From positions 118,734-182,733 of the forward strand of contig JAOIZZ010000002.1 in the NCBI GenBank assembly GCA_028227395.1: 64,000 bases of DNA. The letters are read 5' to 3'. Under the pieces are notes generated by a model, which was not told the DNA's origin, did not search any database, and saw only the letters and a list, made by a program, of their open reading frames with translations. Source of the stretch: Woeseiaceae bacterium (GTDB taxonomy: Bacteria; Pseudomonadota; Gammaproteobacteria; Steroidobacterales; Woeseiaceae). Positions 39,472 through 48,142 of the stretch are shown one piece after another (within the stretch, counting starts at the first letter, position 1; every line of letters begins with the position of its first letter). Both the position numbers and the translations under genes were made by a program.

Positions 39472-39915
39472 TTAAGATCGTTTAATTAAAAAATTAATAC
39501 TATCGATCAAGTTTCGTTGACTAGTTTTATTAGAAGTAGCAGTAAAAACCGTATCATCGCCACCAATATTGCCCATAATTCCAGGCCAATCTGATTCATC
39601 TAAAAATAAAGCGACTTGTTGTGCGGCACCAATTTTTGTTTTAATTATCAATAAATTAGGGCCAGCTATATTCACAGCAACAATCAAATCGGTAATATTA
39701 TGAATATCACTTGAATCTTTTTGTTCTTCTTTTCCTAAGGTATAACCTTGAGCAGTTTTAAAGGCACCTATATCTTTTAAATCACGACTGATCGATGATT
39801 GTGTTGCGATATAACCCTTTTTTTTTAACTCTTCAACTAAGCATTTTTGTGTTGTAGCAAACCCATCATGCAATAGTGTACGGATAGCTTGCTGTCGATT
39901 TTCATGTAAATTCAT
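39472..39915 (-). CDS. argR: Arginine repressor ArgR
   Basis: Hexameric arginine-responsive repressor. The N-terminal winged helix contains ATQSSISRDLKDIGAFK; the C-terminal arginine-binding domain has the GGDDTVF block. The frame is open 36 codons further upstream, but that part is AT-rich and hydrophobic and unlike ArgR. The ATG at 39915 gives 147 residues and the standard N-terminal helix (NLHENRQQAIRTLL). It is first in the operon, so it likely controls its own transcript through the ARG-box-like sites just upstream. Confidence 0.92.
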   Translation of the reverse strand: MNLHENRQQAIRTLLHDGFATTQKCLVEELKKKGYIATQSSISRDLKDIGAFKTAQGYTLGKEEQKDSSDIHNITDLIVAVNIAGPNLLIIKTKIGAAQQVALFLDESDWPGIMGNIGGDDTVFTATSNKTSQRNLIDSINFLIKRS

Positions 39916-39932
39916 TATATTGTATACGTCTA

Positions 39933-39978
39933 TCTGAATAATTATGTGCATATAATATATAATAATGAATAATATGTA
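39933..39978 (-). promoter_or_regulatory. Two ARG-box-like sites upstream of argR
   Basis: TGAATAATTATGTGCA (39935-39950) and TGAATAATATGTA (39966-39978) each match the left half and core of the TGAATwwwwATTCA ArgR consensus, with an imperfect right half. They lie about 20 and 50 bases upstream of the argR start, spaced by about three helical turns. The match is by eye in an AT-rich region, so chance resemblance is possible. Confidence 0.42.
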
Positions 39979-40099
39979 AATACAATAGTAAGAAATATTG
40001 CATATAAAAAATTGATTACCCAATTAAAAAAGTTAATTTAATTAATAAGTATATGTTTTATATTGATTTAATTCTTTTAGGTAAGAATTATTTATATTT

Positions 40100-42283
40100 T
40101 TATATATTTTTATTTTTTTCTAATATTCTATATTTATGCAATACTTCTTCTGTATAGCCGTTAGCACGATTACAACCTTGAAAAACTAACTCACAAGCAG
40201 CCTCAAAAGCATAACTATTTTGATTATTCGTCACTAACTTTCTATAGGACTCTATGGCTAAATTTTGCCCATCAACATATTCTGCCATCTTATAAAAAGT
40301 GCTAAGCACCTGTTCTTTTGTACAAATGTTATGAAGCAGCCAATTGGCTATATGCTGACTTGAAATTCTGAGAGTTGCTCTATCCTCCATAAGATAAACA
40401 TTATTAATATCTAATACTTTTGAGCAACCTATACCTTGATTAACCCAATGCACAACATACCCAAGGATGCCTTGAATATTATTATCCAATTCATCCTGAA
40501 TATTGTTGAAGGTCATATTTCTTTGCAAAGCAACTGGAGGTTTGAGCAAATCTTGCATATAAAAATTATATTCTTTTTTCAATTTACGCTGATGCGTTTG
40601 CACACAAATATAATGATAATGTATTGCATGTAACGTTGCTGCAGTCGGTGATGGTACCCAAGCGCAATTTGCTCCTGACTTTAACTGGTCTATCTTGACT
40701 TCCATCATTTCTCTTAGCTCATCAGGTTTTGCCCACATCCCCTTTCCTATTTGTGCTTTACCCATAAAGCCACAAGCAATACCTATATCTACATTTTGTT
40801 TTTCATAGGCATCCAACCAATCTTGTTGTTTGATTTTATCTTTTTCTAACATTGCACCAAGATGCATACTCGTATGGATTTCATCGCCAGTTCTATCCAA
40901 AAAACCAGTATTAATAAAAACTATTCGATGTTTGATCTCTTTTATGCACTGCATTAAATTACAGGAAGTTCTTCTTTCTTCATCCATTAAACCTACTTTT
41001 ATAGTATTTTCAGGTAACTTAAATAATTTCTCCAACATTATGAGTAAGCGATTGAATAACTTTGCTTCTCGCGAACCATGTATTTTAGGTTTAACAATAT
41101 AAATACTATCTGTCTTACTATTGGAGAATTCTTTTTTATTCTTATTGCCAGCAAATGCACAAGCTGTTGTAATAAAAGCATCAAGAAGACCCTCGGAGAC
41201 TGGGTTATTATTATCCAAAATCATACGTGTTTTCATATGCTGACCGACATTTCTAACCAGCATGAGCGCTCTTCCAGAAAGAGTTAGTAATTTACCATTT
41301 TTTGCCGTAAATACTTTGTCTTTATTTAACGAACGTGTGAATTTTTTACCTGATTTTTGCATTTCACAAGTCAATGTTCCAAGCATCAATCCAAGCCAAT
41401 TTTTATAAACATTAATCTTATCTTCAGAATCAACAGCAGCGACAGAGTCCTCGCAATCCATAATAGTAGTAACTGCAGACTCAAGAAAAATATCACAAAT
41501 ATTTCCCGGTGATTCTTTTCCTATTGGGTCATCAGAGTCAATTTTTAATTTAATATGAAGATTGTTATTTTTAAATAATAATGACTGAGATTTATCTTCA
41601 TCAGACCAACCTATGAATTGCTGAGAATTTTTTAATTGTGACTTACCCCCATCTTTCAAAATAGCATTTAAGACATACTCATCATTATAGAACTCTACAA
41701 AGTAGTTATTAACCTCGCTATGACTTGCGTTTTTAATCGGAATAACTTTGTCTATAAAATTTAATGCATAATCGATTACTAATTGGCCTCGTTGAGGATC
41801 ATAGTTATTTTGTTCTGTTGTTAGATTTTTATCTGGAATGAGATTTGACCCATACAATGCATCAAACAAGCTACCCCATCGAGCATTACTAGCATTTAGA
41901 GCAAAGCGTGAATTACTGACAGGAACAACCAGTTGAGGAGCAGCAATTAATGCTATTTCTGGGTCAACATTTTCAGTTTCTATCTGAAAAATATCGACTG
42001 GAGGCTCTAGATAACCTATTTTTTTTAGAAATGCATGATAGCTATTATGATTGTGATAACTCTTACTATTCTTTTTACACCAAAGATTAATTTTTGTTTG
42101 AAAATCTTTTCTAGCATTTAAGAGGTCATCATTTTCTGATGAAAAAGATGAAATAATAAGCGCTAATTTTTTCCAGAATTCCTCTTCACTAAAGTGAAGA
42201 AGAGGAACTAAGTCATGTTCCACAAATTTACAAAATTGCGAGTCGACGTCCAGGCCATGACGTGAGACAAAATCGACCTTCAT
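40100..42283 (-). CDS. glcB: Malate synthase G
   Basis: Condenses glyoxylate and acetyl-CoA to malate in the glyoxylate shunt. 727 residues, the monomeric G type. Visible are RWGSLFDALYGSN, TTIMDCEDSVAAVD, the acetyl-CoA/glyoxylate site region GLMDEERRTS, and GFLDRTGDEIHTSMH, with IACGFMGKAQIGKGMWA. Its ATG overlaps the stop of a 46-codon gene (TAATG). Its 3' end lies 184 bases upstream of argR; no terminator hairpin is visible between them. Confidence 0.96.
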   Translation of the reverse strand: MKVDFVSRHGLDVDSQFCKFVEHDLVPLLHFSEEEFWKKLALIISSFSSENDDLLNARKDFQTKINLWCKKNSKSYHNHNSYHAFLKKIGYLEPPVDIFQIETENVDPEIALIAAPQLVVPVSNSRFALNASNARWGSLFDALYGSNLIPDKNLTTEQNNYDPQRGQLVIDYALNFIDKVIPIKNASHSEVNNYFVEFYNDEYVLNAILKDGGKSQLKNSQQFIGWSDEDKSQSLLFKNNNLHIKLKIDSDDPIGKESPGNICDIFLESAVTTIMDCEDSVAAVDSEDKINVYKNWLGLMLGTLTCEMQKSGKKFTRSLNKDKVFTAKNGKLLTLSGRALMLVRNVGQHMKTRMILDNNNPVSEGLLDAFITTACAFAGNKNKKEFSNSKTDSIYIVKPKIHGSREAKLFNRLLIMLEKLFKLPENTIKVGLMDEERRTSCNLMQCIKEIKHRIVFINTGFLDRTGDEIHTSMHLGAMLEKDKIKQQDWLDAYEKQNVDIGIACGFMGKAQIGKGMWAKPDELREMMEVKIDQLKSGANCAWVPSPTAATLHAIHYHYICVQTHQRKLKKEYNFYMQDLLKPPVALQRNMTFNNIQDELDNNIQGILGYVVHWVNQGIGCSKVLDINNVYLMEDRATLRISSQHIANWLLHNICTKEQVLSTFYKMAEYVDGQNLAIESYRKLVTNNQNSYAFEAACELVFQGCNRANGYTEEVLHKYRILEKNKNI

Positions 42284-42423
42284 TATTCTGCCCCGATTGG
42301 TGCCTCATCATCTTGTCCATCAGCATTTAAATCAACTAACTGCCTTTGAAAGGCTTTAAAATCCCCCCATAATATCGGCATATCTTTATCAATTTCTATT
42401 TCTTCGCGATAATTTAATCTCAT
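42283..42423 (-). CDS. Small unrecognised protein between isocitrate lyase and malate synthase
   Basis: 46-residue frame, start ATG 42423, stop overlapping the malate synthase ATG. It starts MRLNYREEIEIDKDMPILW and ends in an acidic stretch NADGQDDEAPIGAE. It is acidic, with no signal peptide or membrane segment. A ribosome site (TAGGT) overlaps the isocitrate lyase stop nine bases upstream. The tight packing (9-base gap before, 1-base overlap after) argues for real translation. I do not recognise a family; a coupling or regulatory role for the shunt is only a guess. Confidence 0.68.
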   Translation of the reverse strand: MRLNYREEIEIDKDMPILWGDFKAFQRQLVDLNADGQDDEAPIGAE

Positions 42424-42432
42424 TTTTATTAC

Positions 42433-43713
42433 CTATTTAGTGAATTGCTCTTCTTCAGTACTTCCATCCATCGCAGTGGTGGAAGACTGACCCGCCATAA
42501 TCGTATTCTGTACTGCATCAAAATAACCAGCACCTACAAAAGACTGATGTTTTGCAGCACGAAAACCATACTTTTCATCTTCAAATTCTTGCTCTTGTAA
42601 CTTTGAATATGCATACATCCCATTTTCCTTATAAGCTCTGCTCAAATTGAACATACTTGAGTTAAGAGCATGCCAACCTGCAAGTGTTATAAACTGAAAT
42701 TTATAACCCATTTCTCCAAGCTTCTCTCGGAAATGTTTCATTGTTTGTTCGTCTAAATTTGATTTCCAATTAAATGAAGGAGAACAATTGTAGGCAAGTA
42801 ATTGATTTGGAAATTTTGCGTGAATTGCATCTGCAAATCGTTTTGCTTGAGCTAAATCGGGTTTTGATGTCTCACACCATAACAAATCAACATATGGTGC
42901 GTAAGACAAACCCCTAGCTATTGCTTGGTCAATTCCTGCATGAGTTCTATAAAATCCCTCTGCAGTTCTCTCTCCAGTCAGAAAAGCATGATCAATTTCA
43001 TCGATATCTGAAGTAATGAGATTGGCAGCATCTGCATCTGTTCTGGCAATTAAAACGGTTGGGACATCCATTACATCTGCCGCCAACCTAGCAGCAGCAA
43101 GTTTTGAGATGGCTTCTTTAGTTGGTACAAGGACTTTTCCACCCATATGACCGCATTTTTTTGCTGACGACAATTGATCTTCAAAGTGCACGCCAGATGC
43201 TCCAGCTTTAATCATACTTTTCATCAATTCAAACGCATTAAGATTGCCGCCAAATCCTGCTTCTGCATCAGCAATTATAGGGGCAAACCAATCGATACTA
43301 TAATCATCGTTAAGTGTATGAATTTCATCAGTTCTTATGAATGCTTTATTTATTCTTTCAATCATTTTAGGAACAGAATCAACAGAATAAAGGCTCTGAT
43401 CCGGATACATCTCTCCCCCACTATTTCCATCACCAGCAACCTGCCATCCCGAACAATAAATTGCTTTTAATCCTGCTTGAATTTCCTGAATAGCTTGGTT
43501 ACCTGTAAGAGCACCTAAGGCGCATAACGGTTCATCCTGGTTAACTAATTCCCAAAGTTTTTTTGCACCTTTTTTAGCGATTGTTGATTCAATAATAATA
43601 CTACCTCGAAGATTAACCACATCTGCTGCAGAATAATCTCTGGTAACCCCCTTCCATCTTGAATTGCTTTGCCATTCACTTTCTAATTTTTTAATTTGTT
43701 CTTGTTTGTTCAT
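42433..43713 (-). CDS. aceA: Isocitrate lyase
   Basis: Splits isocitrate into succinate and glyoxylate, first step of the shunt. 426 residues. The catalytic loop KKCGHMGGK holds the active Cys; also visible are [34 protein letters not shown] and [11 protein letters not shown]. It is the first gene of aceA-small ORF-glcB, divergent from the XRE/ScfR regulator with 180 bases between the starts, which hold a perfect palindrome. Confidence 0.97.
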   Translation of the reverse strand: MNKQEQIKKLESEWQSNSRWKGVTRDYSAADVVNLRGSIIIESTIAKKGAKKLWELVNQDEPLCALGALTGNQAIQEIQAGLKAIYCSGWQVAGDGNSGGEMYPDQSLYSVDSVPKMIERINKAFIRTDEIHTLNDDYSIDWFAPIIADAEAGFGGNLNAFELMKSMIKAGASGVHFEDQLSSAKKCGHMGGKVLVPTKEAISKLAAARLAADVMDVPTVLIARTDADAANLITSDIDEIDHAFLTGERTAEGFYRTHAGIDQAIARGLSYAPYVDLLWCETSKPDLAQAKRFADAIHAKFPNQLLAYNCSPSFNWKSNLDEQTMKHFREKLGEMGYKFQFITLAGWHALNSSMFNLSRAYKENGMYAYSKLQEQEFEDEKYGFRAAKHQSFVGAGYFDAVQNTIMAGQSSTTAMDGSTEEEQFTK

Positions 43714-43789
43714 AAAAACCTCTAAAAGGATAATGATCTTGGGTGCTCTGCTACCTATTTAAACTCTAATGAATAAAAAATAAACTCAT

Positions 43790-43807
43790 TTGTTTCATAT
43801 GAAACAA
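43790..43807. promoter_or_regulatory. 18-bp perfect palindrome, candidate glyoxylate-shunt operator
   Basis: TTGTTTCATATGAAACAA reads identically on both strands and lies 77 bases upstream of the isocitrate lyase start, in the space shared with the divergent regulator. Two further direct repeats TTCACAGT (43840-43847 and 43853-43860) lie nearer the regulator start. Palindrome seen directly; operator role inferred. Confidence 0.6.
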
Positions 43808-43893
43808 GGTGCTATATTAATTGAAAAATTAAAAAAAATTCACAGTAAAAATTTCACAGTGTAAATTTTACAAAATCTTTTAGGTTAACTTCG

Positions 43894-45444
43894 ATGTATC
43901 AAAGTATTTTAAGAAAATCACATTTTTTAGGTACGAAAATAAAATCATTACGGAAAAGAAACAATTTAACACTGGAAGATTTATCAATAAGATGCATTCA
44001 AGTTGATTCGTCGTCCGCACCTTCAGTTTCTTATCTATCCATGATTGAAAACGGAAAGAGAGTACCTTCTGAAGAGCTCGTTAATGCAATTTCACAAATT
44101 TTTCAAAAAGATAAAAAATGGTTCTATGATGAGTCTCTAGAAGATGATGCAATTGACCCAACTCCCATAAGTAATGCTGTGAAAGGTATGCCACTAGAAC
44201 CTGGTTTTTTGTTTTCAGAAAATTTACTGCAATCGGCCATTCCTGAATTACTCGCTCAAACCGGAACAACTGGAAGACAATTTGCTCATCTTCTAATTCG
44301 CGCTCATCAAGAATCCAATCAAAATCGATTTCCTGACATAGAACGGGCAGCTGAAACTATTGGTCAGAAGCAATTCCCCTTATCATTGGATAATATCCTT
44401 CTAATAACAAAAAAACTTGGTATGGAGATTCGTTGGTTCAATATGACCTCTTTCAAGGATAAAGGTGATGCAGATAAACCGCTCAATACATTAGTAAGAT
44501 CATTTTTTGATGCCCCAAATATCGTCTACTTAAATGAAGAGTTAAAAAAAGTCCCCGCACGTTTGAAATTCGACCTAGCAAATCATATTGGACATATGGT
44601 TATGCATGGTGGGGACGGCGCTAGAGCTCACCAAGTTTCAGGTGGAAGAACATCAGGAAGAAGGCATGAAGCAGACTCGCCCAATATGGATGCTAAAGAT
44701 GTCTTGTTTGCTTGGCGTGATTTTGAGTGCAGTTATTTTGCTTCAGCATTACTATGCCCAAAAACGGCATTTCGCCAATTCCTAGCTAAGCATGCTTATT
44801 CAATAAATATAGGTGACAAGATTGATCTTACTACTACGCTCATCATGCGACGCATGTCATCTGTTTCTTCCTATCCACATTGGCATTACTTTGATGCATA
44901 CCCACCTGGTAATTTAAGGGCAGTTTATAGAGGAAATGGAATACCTATGCCCTGGGGAAATATGACTATGCTCTCTGATCCATGCCAGCATTGGGCTGTA
45001 TTTAGAATGCTAGATACAAAAGACCCACAACCATCTGCACAAATCTCAATCCTAATAACTGATCAAGAAAAAAAATTATACTGTTGTCAATCAATTCGAA
45101 GTAAAGATGCGGCAGGAAACCCCCATGTTTTATGTACAGGAATTGATCTCGGTCCAGCACTTCAAGCTCAAGGAATAGATACAAATTCCACCATCAATCT
45201 TATAGAAGAACAATGCAATAAAAATAATGGTGCTGGTCATATTCCTGATAATATAAAATTACAATTAGTGAGTATTAGTAAAATTCTTAATATTGGTTGG
45301 ATTGCTGAAGGGACCAAAAGAGAGGCTATTATCATCTGTTCAAGAAGTTCAAGTTGCCCGAGAAAACGACATTGTCTCGGAACTTCACCTAAACCTAAAC
45401 TTATTTCGCAGATCGATAAAATAAGAGAATCACTAACTATATAA
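43894..45444 (+). CDS. XRE-family regulator with ScfR/RamB-type C-terminal domains
   Basis: 516 residues. N-terminal helix-turn-helix (LGTKIKSLRKRNNLTLEDLS ... SYLSMIENGKRVPS, residues ~12-60), then a long central region with a degenerate IrrE-like peptidase block (FDLANHIGHMVMH) and a C-terminal DUF2083-like part ending in CSRSSSCPRKRHC. This architecture is that of short-chain fatty acid regulators such as RamB, which control isocitrate lyase and related genes. Divergence from aceA strongly suggests it regulates the shunt. The metal-site motif looks incomplete (HIGHMVMH rather than HExxH), so a binding rather than proteolytic role is likely. Confidence 0.88.
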   Translation: MYQSILRKSHFLGTKIKSLRKRNNLTLEDLSIRCIQVDSSSAPSVSYLSMIENGKRVPSEELVNAISQIFQKDKKWFYDESLEDDAIDPTPISNAVKGMPLEPGFLFSENLLQSAIPELLAQTGTTGRQFAHLLIRAHQESNQNRFPDIERAAETIGQKQFPLSLDNILLITKKLGMEIRWFNMTSFKDKGDADKPLNTLVRSFFDAPNIVYLNEELKKVPARLKFDLANHIGHMVMHGGDGARAHQVSGGRTSGRRHEADSPNMDAKDVLFAWRDFECSYFASALLCPKTAFRQFLAKHAYSINIGDKIDLTTTLIMRRMSSVSSYPHWHYFDAYPPGNLRAVYRGNGIPMPWGNMTMLSDPCQHWAVFRMLDTKDPQPSAQISILITDQEKKLYCCQSIRSKDAAGNPHVLCTGIDLGPALQAQGIDTNSTINLIEEQCNKNNGAGHIPDNIKLQLVSISKILNIGWIAEGTKREAIIICSRSSSCPRKRHCLGTSPKPKLISQIDKIRESLTI

Positions 45445-45479
45445 ATTCGAATAAATGTTAATTAATAGTATAAAACTGA

Positions 45480-46202
45480 TTAATCTTTTGAATAAATAAA
45501 ACCTACTTCACGCCCTGTCTCTGAAATTGAAAATATTTCATACCCGATATTTTGTAAATTTTTAATCGCGATTTTCGTCATCACTATACTTTTAGATTCA
45601 AAACGGTGATGAAATTCAATGAGTAACTGTTTTGGTGTAATTTTGTTTTGCAAAAGATAATCAATAATCTCATATTCTGTCCCCTCCACATCCACTTTCA
45701 TTAAATCGATTTTATTATGGTTCAATTTTCTCATGATGCTACCAATGCTGAAGCTTGGAACGGTGATAATGTTATCAGAGTGCTCATTAGGTAATAACTC
45801 AGTCCACATAATTTCTGATTTATGACCTTTGAGATTGACACGTTGAGTCATAATGAATTCTCCATCTTTTCCTGATACCGCCCATGGATAAAATTTCAAC
45901 CTCTCTGGTGTAGATTGTTGCTCTATCCACTCCATTGCATATGGTGTTGGATCAAATGCAAAAACAAATGCACTTGAATGCTTAATAATTTCAAGATCAA
46001 ATTCAATAGAATCACCAACACCTAAAGAATAGACAATTCCATTTTCATTTAAGCACTCTAGACTAAATTCCCACTCCCCAAGAATAACCGTATCTATATC
46101 TAATTCTCTTTTAAGCCATAACTCACGACCAACCAATCTCTTTAAAAATAACTTAATTAGCCAAAAAAAAGAGTGTTTTTTTAAACTTTTGAATAATTTC
46201 AT
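45480..46202 (-). CDS. FkbM-family methyltransferase (1)
   Basis: 240 residues. SAM-binding loop VYSLGVGDSIEFD, the acidic-loop strand VFAFDPTP, and the FkbM signature LMKVDVEGTEYEII about residue 165. FkbM enzymes methylate hydroxyl groups on sugars or other small molecules. It is the last of a minus-strand run (ABC exporter, amine oxidase, second FkbM, barrel protein) and convergent with the XRE regulator. The substrate is unknown; glycan or lipid decoration is only suggested by family. Confidence 0.83.
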   Translation of the reverse strand: MKLFKSLKKHSFFWLIKLFLKRLVGRELWLKRELDIDTVILGEWEFSLECLNENGIVYSLGVGDSIEFDLEIIKHSSAFVFAFDPTPYAMEWIEQQSTPERLKFYPWAVSGKDGEFIMTQRVNLKGHKSEIMWTELLPNEHSDNIITVPSFSIGSIMRKLNHNKIDLMKVDVEGTEYEIIDYLLQNKITPKQLLIEFHHRFESKSIVMTKIAIKNLQNIGYEIFSISETGREVGFIYSKD

Positions 46203-46212
46203 TAAAAAATAT

Positions 46213-47346
46213 CTACCAGAATTTCAAAAAGCCTATAGCTACTTCACCATAGTTCTTGTTAAATTGACCGCTACTTTTGCGGTTATATGCAATAGGCTCG
46301 TAACCGAGGGTATTGTTTTTGGTAGCGAAACCTTTTACATAAAAGGCGCTACTTTGAGTAGCGGCCCAGATTAAAGATATATCTAATCTGGCATTTTCAG
46401 TAATTTCATTTCTCAGCGGATGCTCTATGTATTCATTTCGAGCGATTTTTGTTAATGCTAAACCGGCTTCAAGACTCAACGTTTTATTAAACGATTTGGC
46501 ACCCTTAATGCCTATAGATATATTATGCTCATACCATGGGTTAGTTTGAGGTAATTCAGCACTAAACTCATCGCGTAATTGCCTTAAGGACTTCCCATTA
46601 ACTATAAAACCCAATAATACTGGGGATCTCATTGTAAATAACGGTGAACTTATATCGTGCTCAATACGAGTGCTTTGCAGCCTAACCTGAGTGGCCAAGC
46701 GAACATTCTCGGCCTTGACCAATACTTTTCTTAACTCAAAACCGATCACATTGGCTTTTACCTTAGTTTTTAAAACAGGAACTGTATTTAAACTCCCATC
46801 TTCGTTATTGGTTTTTTCTGGATTTAAAAATCTAAATTCGGCATCATCACAATTTCCACCCACAATCCTAGAGGCCATGGCATAGCATTGCAATTGCAAT
46901 AAATCAGTAGTTTGATAATTATAATAACCTCGCCATTGCCATTCCTGCCATGGTTTTGAACCTACCCATAAACGATAATTTTGCGCTCTTGTATCAAGAT
47001 TTTTAGGGTGACTATTTCGCTCTATTCCCGTTTCTCCGGTCCTTAAAGAAAATCCAATATTAATATTATTATTAAGATTGGCGCTAATAAAAAATTCCTG
47101 ATTAATAATTTTATCTAATATCGTACTGCTAGTTATTTGTTTGCTTTTCAACATTCCAGCACTACCATACTGATATGCTGTCATTATTTTTGTTCCTTCC
47201 GGAAATATCGATAAATCAAATTCATCGCCAAAATACCCATAAGAATTCGGTATCCAAAAAATAGCTATACTGAGAATATAAAGCAATTGAGTTTGGATCA
47301 AATTCATTAGTGATCTATTGCATTTTCTTTGTTTATGAAGATTCAT
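46213..47346 (-). CDS. Outer-membrane beta-barrel protein
   Basis: 377 residues with an N-terminal hydrophobic segment (about residues 15-32, ending near NSYG) that fits a signal peptide; an alternative ATG at residue 14 would place it at the very start. The rest is rich in alternating polar/aromatic strands (for example EWQWRGYYNYQTTDLLQLQ) and ends in phenylalanine-tryptophan, the usual C-terminal aromatic of barrel proteins. I recognise no specific porin family. It sits between two FkbM genes, 10 bases upstream of the first and 23 bases downstream of the second. Confidence 0.68.
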   Translation of the reverse strand: MNLHKQRKCNRSLMNLIQTQLLYILSIAIFWIPNSYGYFGDEFDLSIFPEGTKIMTAYQYGSAGMLKSKQITSSTILDKIINQEFFISANLNNNINIGFSLRTGETGIERNSHPKNLDTRAQNYRLWVGSKPWQEWQWRGYYNYQTTDLLQLQCYAMASRIVGGNCDDAEFRFLNPEKTNNEDGSLNTVPVLKTKVKANVIGFELRKVLVKAENVRLATQVRLQSTRIEHDISSPLFTMRSPVLLGFIVNGKSLRQLRDEFSAELPQTNPWYEHNISIGIKGAKSFNKTLSLEAGLALTKIARNEYIEHPLRNEITENARLDISLIWAATQSSAFYVKGFATKNNTLGYEPIAYNRKSSGQFNKNYGEVAIGFLKFW

Positions 47347-47369
47347 TTATTACAAAAAACTATCTTACT

Positions 47370-48128
47370 TTAAAGCTCTTTATTGTCTTTAACGAAAACA
47401 TAGTTTCGATGCTGAACAGATGGTCTGCAGTACTCATATTCCGCATATTTGGTGAAATGAATATATTTGCCAATATTTCTCCTAAAGATACTTGCATGAT
47501 CTTTAGGTTCAACATGATAAAAAAAACCGGTGTAACCTATTTCTGATAAAAATGAAAAAAGCTCACCTTTTTCTTCTTCGGACCGATGACACTCAAAAAG
47601 AAGTATCGGCATATCCCTTATTAAAGTCTTTTTCGCCCCATAAAAAACATCCGCTTCATGCCCTTCCACATCACACTTAATAAAATCAATTGGTTTCTCA
47701 TTCCTACTGCCAAGAAAATCATCTAATGTCGTTACTGTTATATCAATGGAATCTAAATCTTGATCACTTTTATCGTAAAAATTAAAACTAGCCGCACCTG
47801 AGCCAACAAATTCTCTTTGAAGTGTCATTGATCCTGTGTTTGAAGATAAAGCTGTATTGATAATTTCTAGATTATCTAAATTAAAAGATTTTCTTAACTC
47901 AAATAAAGATTTCTTGAGCTCTGGTTGAGCTTCAAAAGCGATAACTTTACCTTTCTTTCCTGCTACACGAGACATATAAATCGAATAAATTCCCCTGTTA
48001 GCACCGATATCTAGCATAGTCATATCTTTTAACTTAAGAGATCGAACGTAGTTTATCGAATGAACTTCAGATTTAAAACGATAACGCCAGCAGCGTAAAA
48101 TCATATGTATTTTTTCAAGTATTGTCAT
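47370..48128 (-). CDS. FkbM-family methyltransferase (2)
   Basis: About 253 residues. SAM-binding loop MLDIGANRGIYSIY, VIAFEAQP, and FIKCDVEGHEADVFYG are all canonical FkbM motifs. The frame extends to a TTG at 48146 that overlaps the amine oxidase stop (coupled start); the ATG at 48128 is equally plausible and chosen here. It shares only motifs with the first FkbM, so the two are not a recent duplication. Confidence 0.84.
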   Translation of the reverse strand: MTILEKIHMILRCWRYRFKSEVHSINYVRSLKLKDMTMLDIGANRGIYSIYMSRVAGKKGKVIAFEAQPELKKSLFELRKSFNLDNLEIINTALSSNTGSMTLQREFVGSGAASFNFYDKSDQDLDSIDITVTTLDDFLGSRNEKPIDFIKCDVEGHEADVFYGAKKTLIRDMPILLFECHRSEEEKGELFSFLSEIGYTGFFYHVEPKDHASIFRRNIGKYIHFTKYAEYEYCRPSVQHRNYVFVKDNKEL

Positions 48129-48142
48129 GTTCGATTCTAATC

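Noticed and set aside
39916..40023. 36 extra N-terminal residues for ArgR
   Set aside because: The stretch is AT-rich, hydrophobic and covers the likely operator region; ArgR proteins begin close to the ATG at 39915.
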